Shown piece by piece: positions 54,568 to 64,000 of a stretch of 64,000 bases of DNA (its first letter is position 1; each line of letters starts with the position of its first letter). Origin of the DNA: Blattamonas nauphoetae. Lineage: Eukaryota > Preaxostyla > Oxymonadida. The stretch lies in NCBI GenBank assembly GCA_033064195.1, contig JARBJD010000238.1, forward strand, positions 53,267 to 117,266, given 5' to 3'. The notes below the pieces were generated by a model. It was not told the origin of the DNA. It made no database searches and saw nothing but the letters and a program-made list of their open reading frames with translations. A program made the translations under genes and the position numbers.

Positions 54568-57500
54568 ATGACACAACTCTGGAAAGTGAAGGAACAAATC
54601 AGAGAAGTTAGAGAACTATTTCCAAACACTCAATTCGCATTTACTGATGGTCGAACATACAAACCTGACAGCCCATACAAGCAACATCACTATTCATTTC
54701 TCCTGGCAATGCTTCAACACCCAGATGTTGGATATCGAAATCCGAATCCAACAGCATATCTTAATATCAATTTAATTCCAAAATTCCTTCAAGAAGTTAG
54801 AAACCAACGACAAATGGAACAAGCTCAATTCATTCAGAAACAGAATGAAACAAACAACAATGCAATGATGAATGAAGAGGATAAAAACGTAATCATCATT
54901 GACATGAAAGCAAATCCAAGAGTGAACGAAACTGAATTGAAAAAGCAAGTGTTCAAGATCACTAGGAAACTAAAGTCGATTGAAGAGAAGCTGATGGATC
55001 ATTGGATGAAGAATCTGTTGATCATTCAGAAGAAGAATGAACAAATGGAAACAAGAAAAGTGAAGCAGTTTGATGGATTCAATGAATGCATCTTACTTGG
55101 TGAACCAAGAGACAAACTTGCTTTCAATGAATGTTTGACCAATACACGAAAGAAGTTCAAGAAGAAAGAGGTCGAGAAGGTTGAAGACAATGGAAAACCT
55201 TATCAGCTGTACTTCCACAATCATCTGAAGAATGTTGAGGAAATCACAACCTTCATCAAAACAGTGTATGAAAAAGAGAAGGATCGACCATTCAAGATCA
55301 GTCTTGACTTCGGAAAGATTGTTGAGAGAAAAGACAAAGATGAGACACTGTACAATGATTTCAGACCAGAACTGGAGAACACATCTAAGAGCTTTCCAAC
55401 AGTGATAAGAAGTGAAGCAGACATCACTGAGTATTCTAAATATGCGATCAATCTAGTCAAAGAGTCACAAGAGAGAACACTGATGGACACAAAGACAATG
55501 TTCATCGCCTTCCATTCGATTCTTGTTGCAGTTTACAGATTCCCAGTTGCTGGAAAAGCTAATGCCATTCTCACTGAACACATAAAAACATACAACGTTC
55601 GGTACGTCGATTCTGAGTACAATATCTGCTTCTTTCAAGCACTATCATTCCTCACTCTTCCTGAGGTTCCAAAGAAGAAAATCTCAATCAATATGAGGAA
55701 TAGTGAAGCCTACAGATTGTTTGCACAAAGGATGAAGCTTTCACATCTGAAGTCTCGACAATTGACACCACATCTTCAGAAGTATCCTGGATTTGATATT
55801 GCATGTGATATTGAGAAAGCAATGATTGAATTCAACATTACCGTCCACATTTATGAATACGACGAAGACAAGAAGCGATATTTCCTCAGTCAATCGTACA
55901 TCAACGAGAATGATGATGCAAGAGTTCTCCCACTTCTGATGATTCCGCTCACTGCAACTCTCTTTCATGTAATGTACATTATCGATCCTGAGAAAATCAC
56001 TGGATACAAACTCTGTCCCTACTGTCAATCGAGAGGATTCCAAGTAAAAGATTCTCACTTCAAGGCTTACTTCGAGAAACATCTCAAAGAATGCAAAGAA
56101 GTCGATGGAAAACATGTGAAGAAGATCTCACTTGATAAAACGCCAAGGCCATATGTACCACACATTCTTAACAACAAGACTCATGAATTTCTGATGGCAC
56201 ACAAGAGACAAGACGAATTCAAACCAACGCAGTACTACATCACTTATGATTTCGAAACAATGGAAGATCTCATTCTTGACAATCTATTCTCTGATGACAA
56301 CACTCAACTGATCTCACATTTGAAACCTCTCTCTGTTGCATCAGCAATTAAAACAAAAACAGGAGTTCAATCAATCTACTTTGATCTTCGAAATGGAAAA
56401 GACTTTGTGAAGCAATGGATCAGAGAACTCTTCAAATATGCAGAAACTGTTCGAGAGAACAACCAATATGAAGACCCTGAAATTCCCTCACAAAATGAAG
56501 TCAGTGTGATTGGATTCAACAGTTCCAGATTCGACATCAATCTCATATTCCGTGATCTCGTTGACAAGGATTGGAAAGTGGTGAGCTTCCTTGGATCAAC
56601 AACAAAGTACAAACAAGTACTGATCAGACACGAGAAAACACAACAGGTACTTCGGTTCATTGACATGATGTCATACACTGGACCAATGACTTTGGACAAT
56701 GCAGTCAAAGCCTTTGGAGGAAACACTACACTTCAGAAATCATTCTTTGCTTACGAATCATTTGATTCATCAGACTACGATACAGTGCTGAGCAAACAAG
56801 AACCTTTCTCCACGTATGAATTCTATTCCAGTCTGAATAATAGTGAAATGTCCGACACCGATTACCAACTTTACCTTGATGATTGGAACAAACAAGGATT
56901 CAAGAACAGATGGGACTATCTAAAATTCTACAACATCAGAGACGTCGAATGTATGATTGCACCTTTGGAAAATCTCATTGATTTGAACTTCCAATACAAA
57001 GTGGATATGTTGCACAATCTCTCTTTATCAGCGAATGCTTCTGCAATCAAGTATGCATGCGCCTACAAAGACTTTGATATTGATGCTGACTACAACGAAT
57101 GTGACGAATCTGGTCCAATCAAGATCACCAAACAATACTGGAAATACAAAGTTGAAGGATACAGGTATCAAGACCAGAAAGCTCATCACAATACTACAGC
57201 CAATGTCACTGAAGCAGACTACGACTGGTTTGTTCAACAGTGCAAGAGAGTTTGCTACATCTGCAAGTGCCACTTCTCACAAGCAGTTAAACCTACATTA
57301 GACAGAATCGACAATGCAAAAGGACATTCAAAAGAGAACGTGAAGATCTGCTGTGATTACTGCAACACCTACAAGTCAGACCACGATGAACATCTCACAA
57401 GATTGAGAATTCAACTGAAGAAGTATTGCATCTGGAAATCACTCCCAATGACTCTGACACATGAGCAAACATATCACAAGTTGAGAGCAGCAGTGACTGG

Positions 57501-58974
57501 TGGACTATCGAATGTTCAACATCGACAGAACATCAAAGACGTGACACCAATCAATCACTTCTCATTTGAAGATGGTGTTGTCAAATCAACCGATACTGAA
57601 CACATCATGACTCACGTTTGTGGTGTTGATTTCAATTCACTATATCCAAGTGCTTTCTCATCAATCAAGAACAAGAATAATCCGTACACGAAACACAGAA
57701 TGTACATGCCAGGAAGATGTTTGTAAACAGCAACAGGAGATAAAGAATGTCGGGAGATCATCGAAGACAAGAATCAGAAGACACTTTTCGTTGCTGAGTT
57801 GAAGGGACACATCGATGAAAAGTACATAAATGATTTCATTAACTTCCCACCAATCTTCAGAAACATCATTGTCAATACGACAGAAGAGAACATTGGAGAG
57901 AAGACGTATTCGTTGATGAAGAAACATGGATTGAAGACTGATGACAAACAAAGAAAGCTGACCCAACTCTTGAGCACACACGATCAGTATATGTTCTTTT
58001 CGACATACTATCTGTGGTTTCTCATCGACAATTGTCACTTCATTGTGGACGACATTAAGACTGTGATGGTATTCTCGAGACATGCTGGATTTGAACCATT
58101 TGTGACTTCCTTCATGAATGATCGAATCGAAGCAATGATGGTTGGAAACAAGGGAAAGGAACAGTTCTGTAAGACCAACCTCAATGGAAGTTACGGATAC
58201 GATGGAATGAACACTGAGAAGTACAACTCAATCACAATCTGCAATGAGAAGAGAACATACTTGAAACAAATGATGAAAGGATTTGTAGCGACAAGAGAGA
58301 TCAATGAGGACAACTACATTGTGATTGAAGACAGAGAGAAAGCATCATGCAAAACATGTCTGCAAGAAGCAGTATTCACACTCGACAATGCCAAGTTCTG
58401 GTATCTGAATTTCATCTACAACTTCATGTATAAATGCCTAGACATGAACAAGATTCACTTCTGTGAGGGAGACACTGACTCGGCATACTGGGTAATTAGT
58501 GGAGATCCAAATGCTGGAATTCATCAACAATTTGAACATGTGATTGCTGACAAAGAATTCTATGATGCACACAAATATGAATGGTTTCCAAATCCTGAAA
58601 AGGGAGTTGATGATGAGAAGAAACTGTTGGGATTAGCAATTGAAAAGGAAGGTGAACAGATGATCTGTCTTGCACCCAAGTGTTACTCACTAGATGAGAA
58701 ATGCAAGATCAAAGGAGTGTCACTGAAGAAAACAAATATCACGAGTGATGACTATGTGAAGTGCCTGAATGGAGAGAAAACAGTGACAACAACATTGAAC
58801 TTTCAAACGAGAAGAGTTCATTCTGACAATGACAGCAATGGATTTGAGATTGCGAAAATACAACAGCAAAAACTCAGTCTCAGTGGAATACATCTGAAGG
58901 CAATCGTACTTGAAAATGAATCGTGTCCTCCATTCATTCATGGACTGAAAGCAACTGATTATATAATTGAATAA
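54568..58974 (+). pseudogene. Polinton protein-primed DNA polymerase B, broken
   Basis: Replicates the element with a protein primer. Parts in order: a long N-terminal region with FFQAL, an HVMYI stretch and a zinc-knuckle-like CPYC...H..HLKEC (about 55620-56100); a 3'-5' exonuclease start (YDFETMED, about 56250); an embedded HNH-like motif (CYIC..., LDRIDN, CCDYCN, about 57250-57370); palm motif A (DFNSLYPS, about 57630); motif B (KTNLNGSYGYDG, about 58170) and motif C (DTDSAYW, about 58470). These are the hallmarks of the protein-primed family B enzymes of Polintons. The gene appears broken about once. Confidence 0.85.
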
Positions 58975-58997
58975 ACACAAACTTTATTTTTGTAGAA

Positions 58998-60923
58998 ATG
59001 GCTAGACCATTTTTGAGTTCAAAACAAATTGATCAAATAGTGAAGAAACTCCTGGACAATACGTTCCATTCCGAGACTAAAATATACAGAGTCACATTGA
59101 CGTTTTCCCAAATTCTACCAACCTATCATGTCAATGATTCAAATGGACAATACGACGCAAATGATGAGACATACTTCAATGACTGGCTGAATGGAGAATT
59201 ACCTCCTGATTTAAACATTGCTGATGGAAAAATAGTTGTTCAAAGATTTGTGAAACAATTCACCGGATGGATCCTTAGTAACAACGATGCAAGACAAGCA
59301 TACAGAGCATATCAACAGTATTTTCAGGAAGCACAGAATAGTCATTTTAATCAACCACCAGCCATCGTAATTCCGACACAACATCCACAACCAATTGCTA
59401 TTGAACCTCCGGAATCTCCAATCATTCCTGGACAGAAGAGAAACCCGACATCAATTGGTTCAGAATATGAATTCCCAATGAAAGAGATGAGGTTTGAAGA
59501 TGATGATCTACTGATCCCCAAGTCACCAGATCCACAAACAATTGTGAAGATTGACAAAGGTTTTGTGCCATATGTGAGAGAGATCAACAATGTCGAACCA
59601 ACGACAAGGCAAGTGCTGGGAATGTTGGAACGAGTGAAAGGCTATTTTGACCATCAACAGAAGGACAATTCAGAGGAGGAACAAATCAAAGCAGAGAATT
59701 CAATGATGGACAATCAACAGAAAATGGAACAATTCATTGACAAACAGATCGTTGAATCAAAGAAACTGAATCGAAATATGTTTATTCTTTCACACGTAAG
59801 CAGAACTCTCGGAAATGACGAAACTGAGTTCATTTTAGCACATCCTAAACAAATCCCATTTGGTGGAAGATCATTTCAGGAATGGTACGATGAATATGTT
59901 CACCGATGGGATTCTACACATCCTCGGAAAATAAGGAGGGAACAAGGAGGTAACACATTGATGATTGACCAACCAACGATTCCAAAAGCCGTGACAAAAA
60001 TACAATATCCGTTTCGATCAAAGATGCAATTCATGTCCAAAGACATCACTGGAGATTCAGAAAAGACATCAGACAAAAAGGTTCCTCAGAAGTGTGACCG
60101 ACCTTACTTCTCTCCCAAGTTTGGATCTTGGGAAATTGATCTTGTCTTTATCCAATCACCAACGTCGAAAACAGTTCTGCAGATCTACCTCTTTGCCATC
60201 AACATCAACACAAAGTACCTTGTAGTAATTCCAGTTCTGGATAAATCATGGAGCAAAGTCAAGACAGCAATCAACGATCTCATTCATCATCGTGGAGTTA
60301 GCATCAACAATATTCGTGGTGATGGTGAAGCAGCATGGACAAGTGGAGAAGCAACAACGTTCTTTAAGAAACACAAAGTCAGTACATATTTCACAAGCTC
60401 ACCATTCACAAATCACAACAGGATTGTCGATCGAGTGATCAGAACAATCAGAGATGGATTCCAAGACAATGCAACACAGATGGCAAATCATTCACTGATG
60501 AATCAGATGGTGGAATACTACAACATGACTCCACATCGGGCGTACTGGAACAAGTTCACTCCCCAACAGGCACAAAACAATAGAGAGATCGAAGCACTGT
60601 ATATCTCCAGTTGTGAAGAACAATTGAAGAACATTCAACGACAGCAGACTACACAACTGCTTTGGAGATACAAACCAGGAAACATTCTGTTGATTCACCT
60701 TGACTTGAACAAGACTGTTGCTAAGTTTCAGAAGAAACGAAGACAGTTTCAATTTGTTGGACAATTCATTGAGTACAAACACGGAAATGTTGTAGCTAAA
60801 CTTCTGAATGGACTCACATGTCTACCAAAAATAGTGTATGTTCCAATCCAACACACAAAGTTCCATGCAGACTCAATTGACAATTTAACTCCTGAGTTCA
60901 TTCATGAGTTCAATTTAGTTTAA
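58998..60923 (+). CDS. Polinton retroviral-type (RVE) integrase
   Basis: 641 residues, opening 23 bp after the polymerase region. The N-terminal 370 residues are unassigned, with a Pro/Ile-rich patch (about 118-150) and a charged helical stretch (about 210-255). The integrase core lies at about 370-520: SWEIDLVFI, then a beta-strand (LFAININTKYLVVIPV), IRGDGEAAW, and FTNHNRIVDRVIRTIRD, an RNase H-like fold of the retroviral integrase superfamily. The C-terminal part (about 555-615; W.YKPGNILLIHL) is a chromo/SH3-like barrel as in other integrases. It would insert the element's ends into host DNA. Confidence 0.85.
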   Translation: MARPFLSSKQIDQIVKKLLDNTFHSETKIYRVTLTFSQILPTYHVNDSNGQYDANDETYFNDWLNGELPPDLNIADGKIVVQRFVKQFTGWILSNNDARQAYRAYQQYFQEAQNSHFNQPPAIVIPTQHPQPIAIEPPESPIIPGQKRNPTSIGSEYEFPMKEMRFEDDDLLIPKSPDPQTIVKIDKGFVPYVREINNVEPTTRQVLGMLERVKGYFDHQQKDNSEEEQIKAENSMMDNQQKMEQFIDKQIVESKKLNRNMFILSHVSRTLGNDETEFILAHPKQIPFGGRSFQEWYDEYVHRWDSTHPRKIRREQGGNTLMIDQPTIPKAVTKIQYPFRSKMQFMSKDITGDSEKTSDKKVPQKCDRPYFSPKFGSWEIDLVFIQSPTSKTVLQIYLFAININTKYLVVIPVLDKSWSKVKTAINDLIHHRGVSINNIRGDGEAAWTSGEATTFFKKHKVSTYFTSSPFTNHNRIVDRVIRTIRDGFQDNATQMANHSLMNQMVEYYNMTPHRAYWNKFTPQQAQNNREIEALYISSCEEQLKNIQRQQTTQLLWRYKPGNILLIHLDLNKTVAKFQKKRRQFQFVGQFIEYKHGNVVAKLLNGLTCLPKIVYVPIQHTKFHADSIDNLTPEFIHEFNLV

Positions 60924-60958
60924 ATCAAAACTGTTTCGAATATTTTTATTCCATTGAA

Positions 60959-61318
60959 ATGTCATCACTGAAAATTTTAGAACCGTTTGATCCTGAACAG
61001 AAATGTTTTGAAAACATCTATGACTTTCAGAGACATTTGGAAAAGAACAGAGAAGAACTGAATAAATACACAACTCAGAAACTGAACAGGTTAATCAGAA
61101 TTGATGGATACAGAATCACAAAAATAAGAGGTGAGACTGCTCTGAGGAAATCAAGTACTGAGAACAACGGTGACTCCACTTCACTCTCGATTGATCAAAG
61201 ACTGTCAGACATTGAAGAATCAATCCGAACGCTCACAGATACTCTCAGCATGAGACTTCGAAGTCTTGACGAGACCATCAACAACCTCATCCAAGAGTTA
61301 ACGGATAGTTCGGTTTAA
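60959..61318 (+). CDS. Polinton small coiled-coil protein
   Basis: 119 residues. The C-terminal third (IDQRLSDIEESIRTLTDTL and following) has clear heptad spacing of Ile/Leu and should form a coiled coil. Its last 21 bases overlap the 3' end of the opposite-strand ATPase gene. No family recognised. Confidence 0.55.
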   Translation: MSSLKILEPFDPEQKCFENIYDFQRHLEKNREELNKYTTQKLNRLIRIDGYRITKIRGETALRKSSTENNGDSTSLSIDQRLSDIEESIRTLTDTLSMRLRSLDETINNLIQELTDSSV

Positions 61319-62209
61319 ACCTTCTTTGTTGATCTCAGTCAGTGCAACTCCATCTGTATTGTATCGAAGAATGACTGCTTCACATTTTTGTTTCCTTTGG
61401 TAGACATTCCAGAATTGTCGAATATCAATTGGTGAGTTCAACTGAGGATAGACTCGACTGATTCGTTCTTTGTTGAATCCTCCAAAGATCCACATTGAAT
61501 CAATGTTTGACTTCATGTCTGCTGACAAACTGAAGAGCTCATGCATCGTCAGAAAGAAAGTGAATGTCGGTTGTCGATTCTCCAATAATAAGTCCATCAT
61601 TGTCATTCTATTTTTGGATGTTCTACGTTCCCCAAGAATTCTGCGACAGTCATCCAAGAGGATAATCGTTTGGAGATTCTTCACTGAGAAGTCATCAATG
61701 TATAGAGCATCGAACAGTTCATCTCGACACTCATCAGTAATGCGATCTTGCCACTGGTTGTCTATGATCTCTTCATAGGCTGCTTTTGATTCAGAGAGTT
61801 CCAACAGAAACGGTAGTGCATCTTCATATTTGACTGTCACAAAAGGTACGTTCAGTATTGGTTTGAACTTATCGAAGGTTGGATCAATGTTCTTATCAGT
61901 GACGAAGACAAACAAATGGAATAGTTCATTCCGAACTTGAACATTCTGGAGCTTGGCAACCTCTCGAAGAGCATTGAATGTCTTTCCACTTCCTCTGTTT
62001 CCAACAAGGACATTGACACTGTTGCGATTGAAATTTAGGTCTGGATGTATTTGTGATTGAACTTCATGAGTACCATTCCTATTTGATGCTTCACTCAATT
62101 TAGCATTCACGTATGCTGTAAGAGACAAGGGTTCCACCCTCCGCGAAACCAAAGGTTTTGTTGTAGAAGATACGGGCTGTGCCCTCAGAATGGAATACGT
62201 TCTTTTCAT
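61298..62209 (-). CDS. Polinton FtsK/HerA-type packaging ATPase
   Basis: 303 residues on the strand opposite to its neighbours. Walker A is GNRGSGKT (about residue 69) and Walker B is TIILLDDC (about 181), followed by a helix with ENRQPTFTFFLTMHE, matching the sensor region of the A32-like packaging ATPases of Polintons and nucleocytoplasmic viruses. It would pump element DNA into a capsid. It shares a 44-bp A+T-rich divergent spacer (62210-62253) with the next gene. Confidence 0.85.
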   Translation of the reverse strand: MKRTYSILRAQPVSSTTKPLVSRRVEPLSLTAYVNAKLSEASNRNGTHEVQSQIHPDLNFNRNSVNVLVGNRGSGKTFNALREVAKLQNVQVRNELFHLFVFVTDKNIDPTFDKFKPILNVPFVTVKYEDALPFLLELSESKAAYEEIIDNQWQDRITDECRDELFDALYIDDFSVKNLQTIILLDDCRRILGERRTSKNRMTMMDLLLENRQPTFTFFLTMHELFSLSADMKSNIDSMWIFGGFNKERISRVYPQLNSPIDIRQFWNVYQRKQKCEAVILRYNTDGVALTEINKEGLNRTIR

Positions 62210-62253
62210 TTATGATTTCTCTCTAATTAAAATATAGTTTTGGATTTTTTATT

Positions 62254-63183
62254 TTGTATGAAAACACAATGTCGAAGATACAATACATTCCCGCAAAGAG
62301 AAAGGCACCAGCGAAGAAACCAAAAATGAGATATGATCAGGGGGCTTTGGATGCAATGAAAAGAATCTATGCTGATGAGGACATTCGCACTAAATTCAAT
62401 TCTGCACTCAGTAGTGTTCCTTCAGCTTTAGAATACATTGAAAGGACTGGACAAAATTGGGAAGTCAAAATGGAGAAACATGGTAAGGTTCCTGATGTGA
62501 TGGTCTACGACAAAGACAATGGAGATCTGGTTGCAGCAAATGGTTTCATGCTTGCATCATACAACAGTCGACCTGTCGTCGAGACATACTATTCAATGAA
62601 TCCAACACCAGATATGCGAAGACAAACTCCATACTCATCATTTCGTCAAGATCATGGAAGAAGAATCAAAGCTGCACACAACAACTTCCTCAAAACTGGA
62701 ACATACGATTTACCAGGAAACTATCGTGAAGTCAACTACCAAGAAATGCAAACTCAACGATCACAACAACCGTATGCTATAATGAAGAAAGCTGTTGGTG
62801 AATTCATGAATGATACTTTGAAGCTGTATCGGGCAAGTCGAGAACAACCTCCAGATCTCAGCAAAATGTGTTGGACAATATGGTTTTCAATTCCATTCAG
62901 TCCAAAGTTGCATCAAAGATGTGGGATCAGTGGCTTGAAGACTATGTTGAAGGTTTCATCAGTTCCAAATCCAGATCATCAGAGAACGAAAGCAAGAAAA
63001 GCGTTTAAGGAACAAATTCATCCACAGTTCCCTCGAAATCATCACAAAACAGAAGATTTGCAAACTTTCCTTGGTCGTTATTCAGCAAACATCTCAACAT
63101 TTGTGAACGAACAGACAACTGCAGCGTACCGAACAAGAGATGTGGGTCAATACCAAACAGGATATATGCCGGAATATGCCTGA
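62254..63183 (+). CDS. Polinton protein of unknown role
   Basis: 309 residues; the Met at 62269 (MSKIQYIPAKRK) is a possible alternative start. The N-terminus is strongly basic and Pro/Lys-rich. The remainder is polar and helical, rich in Gln, Asn, Tyr and Arg, with no motif I recognise. Position between ATPase and the next part would suit a structural or DNA-binding virion protein; this is inference only. Confidence 0.5.
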   Translation: MYENTMSKIQYIPAKRKAPAKKPKMRYDQGALDAMKRIYADEDIRTKFNSALSSVPSALEYIERTGQNWEVKMEKHGKVPDVMVYDKDNGDLVAANGFMLASYNSRPVVETYYSMNPTPDMRRQTPYSSFRQDHGRRIKAAHNNFLKTGTYDLPGNYREVNYQEMQTQRSQQPYAIMKKAVGEFMNDTLKLYRASREQPPDLSKMCWTIWFSIPFSPKLHQRCGISGLKTMLKVSSVPNPDHQRTKARKAFKEQIHPQFPRNHHKTEDLQTFLGRYSANISTFVNEQTTAAYRTRDVGQYQTGYMPEYA

Positions 63184-63243
63184 TTCGCACACTTGGAGAA
63201 AGATATGAGTGATTAAAACATAAATATATATTTTTATTTTATA

Positions 63244-63837
63244 GAAAGTGATGCAGCCAATTCTAAGTTGTCAATTTACGAAACACACAAGTTCTTCTCC
63301 GTTCCAACGTCAATCACCAACAATGTCATCATCGATAATAAAGGAGCAACTCTGGAAGATCAAAGTTAGAAGATCGCAATGAACAAGGGCAAATGTTGAA
63401 CTAGACAATGTTCCAGGACGTACGATCCACCGCCACTTGAGATCTATCCATCAGCACCAATCCAAAGTCGTTCAATTCCACTGCGAGAATACACCACCAA
63501 CATAGCAGCATTCAAAGATCAACTGCTGTTGTGTACAAGAATGCATTTGCATGTGAAAGAAACTACTGAATAACCCTCATTGAACCATCGAAGAAACTGA
63601 TCACAAACCAAAGTGATTTATGTGCACTGATTGCGACACTCACTGGGATCAACGATGTGGTGATTGAGCTGGATGACTTGTCTGACAAGTGTCTATGTCT
63701 GAATAAACTCCCAATCTTTCGAACCATTTTCAAGATCCTTGTTGGTGGCAAAGACATGAGCATTGCCTTCAACGAAGCATACAACACTATACTCAACTAT
63801 GGAATTTCATTGACAAAGGCACCTCGTTAGAAAAATT
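63244..63837 (+). pseudogene. degraded Polinton part, unassigned
   Basis: The region follows the same T-rich leader as the intact genes and has coding-like composition, but no long frame persists. I cannot tell which Polinton gene it was. Confidence 0.4.
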
Positions 63838-63864
63838 AATGAATTGTATTTTTATTTTACATAC

Positions 63865-64000
63865 ATGGCAACCAGGAAGTTTCAACAAACTCAAAAATAT
63901 TGGCAAACAGTTCTTTCAATTCATCAAACCGCTTGCTCCATCACTGCTTCCAGGTTGAGGTGGCTTGCTCCTCACAGACAAACAACAAGTTTGACAAACA
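63865..64000 (+). CDS. start of a further Polinton frame, cut by the window edge
   Basis: An ATG shortly after a TTTTTATTTTAC leader opens a frame that remains open to the window edge (45 codons, basic and Gln-rich). Too short to assign. Confidence 0.3.
   Translation, partial: MATRKFQQTQKYWQTVLSIHQTACSITASRLRWLAPHRQTTSLTN

Larger units (their letters stand above)
54100..64000 (+). mobile_element. Polinton/Maverick-family element, left part, broken
   Basis: The polymerase B, integrase and packaging-type ATPase together define a Polinton. Genes are tightly packed with very short spacers; one runs opposite to the rest and overlaps its neighbour tail to tail by 21 bp. The left limit is uncertain (somewhere in 51.7-54.1 kb) and the right end lies outside the window, so terminal repeats cannot be compared. 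Most long frames persist, which suggests a fairly young copy, but it is not whole: about one break in the polymerase and several in the region near the right edge. Major capsid and protease parts were not identified. Confidence 0.85.

Overview
The window looks like nuclear DNA of an anaerobic flagellate of the Preaxostyla, most likely an oxymonad such as Blattamonas. This is inference from protein style: very large Ser/Thr-rich surface proteins with right-handed beta-helix and Ig-like parts, a family of alpha-helical repeat (ARM/HEAT-like) proteins ending in a recognisable 'EGFEDTLEQ ... LLGSNV' tail, few visible introns, and Polinton and DNA-transposon insertions. No rRNA, CRISPR or bacterial operon structure was seen.

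Layout. 1-5 kb: one partial and two degraded members of the ARM/HEAT-like family around a small two-helix membrane protein gene (1684-2484). 6-45 kb: four minus-strand members of a giant surface-protein family in head-to-tail order. Gene 1 (6002-11647) is intact: signal peptide, beta-helix, Ig-like domains, a second beta-helix, one membrane helix and a degenerate kinase (pseudokinase) tail. Gene 2 (12485-32548) has the same plan, swollen by a tandem array of about 11 nearly identical 1.26-kb units. It is cut into many frames, mostly by one-base differences in homopolymers. Gene 3 (33425-39393) lost most of its first beta-helix, carries an in-frame stop and holds a 513-bp MITE inside the pseudokinase region. 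Gene 4 (40231-45005) is degraded and has a 2,022-bp Harbinger-like DNA transposon inside its signal-peptide codons. 45.2-50.1 kb: a 1642-residue protein of unknown function. 50.4-51.7 kb: a fifth surface-protein fragment on the plus strand.

Near 51.7 kb the DNA becomes visibly richer in A+T. 51.7-54.1 kb is non-coding and repeat-rich (tRNA-like boxes, hairpin repeats, a pair of SINE-like repeats). 54.1 kb to the right edge is the left part of a Polinton/Maverick element: a small repeat protein, protein-primed DNA polymerase B with an embedded HNH motif, a retroviral-type integrase, a small coiled-coil protein, a packaging-type ATPase on the opposite strand, an unassigned basic protein and degraded further parts. 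The element is broken in places and runs off the window.

The points most worth following are the family of receptor-like beta-helix/Ig/TM proteins with a conserved but catalytically empty kinase tail, and the runaway internal array in one of them. Two transposon insertions leave target-site duplications, and subtracting each one restores the host reading frame.
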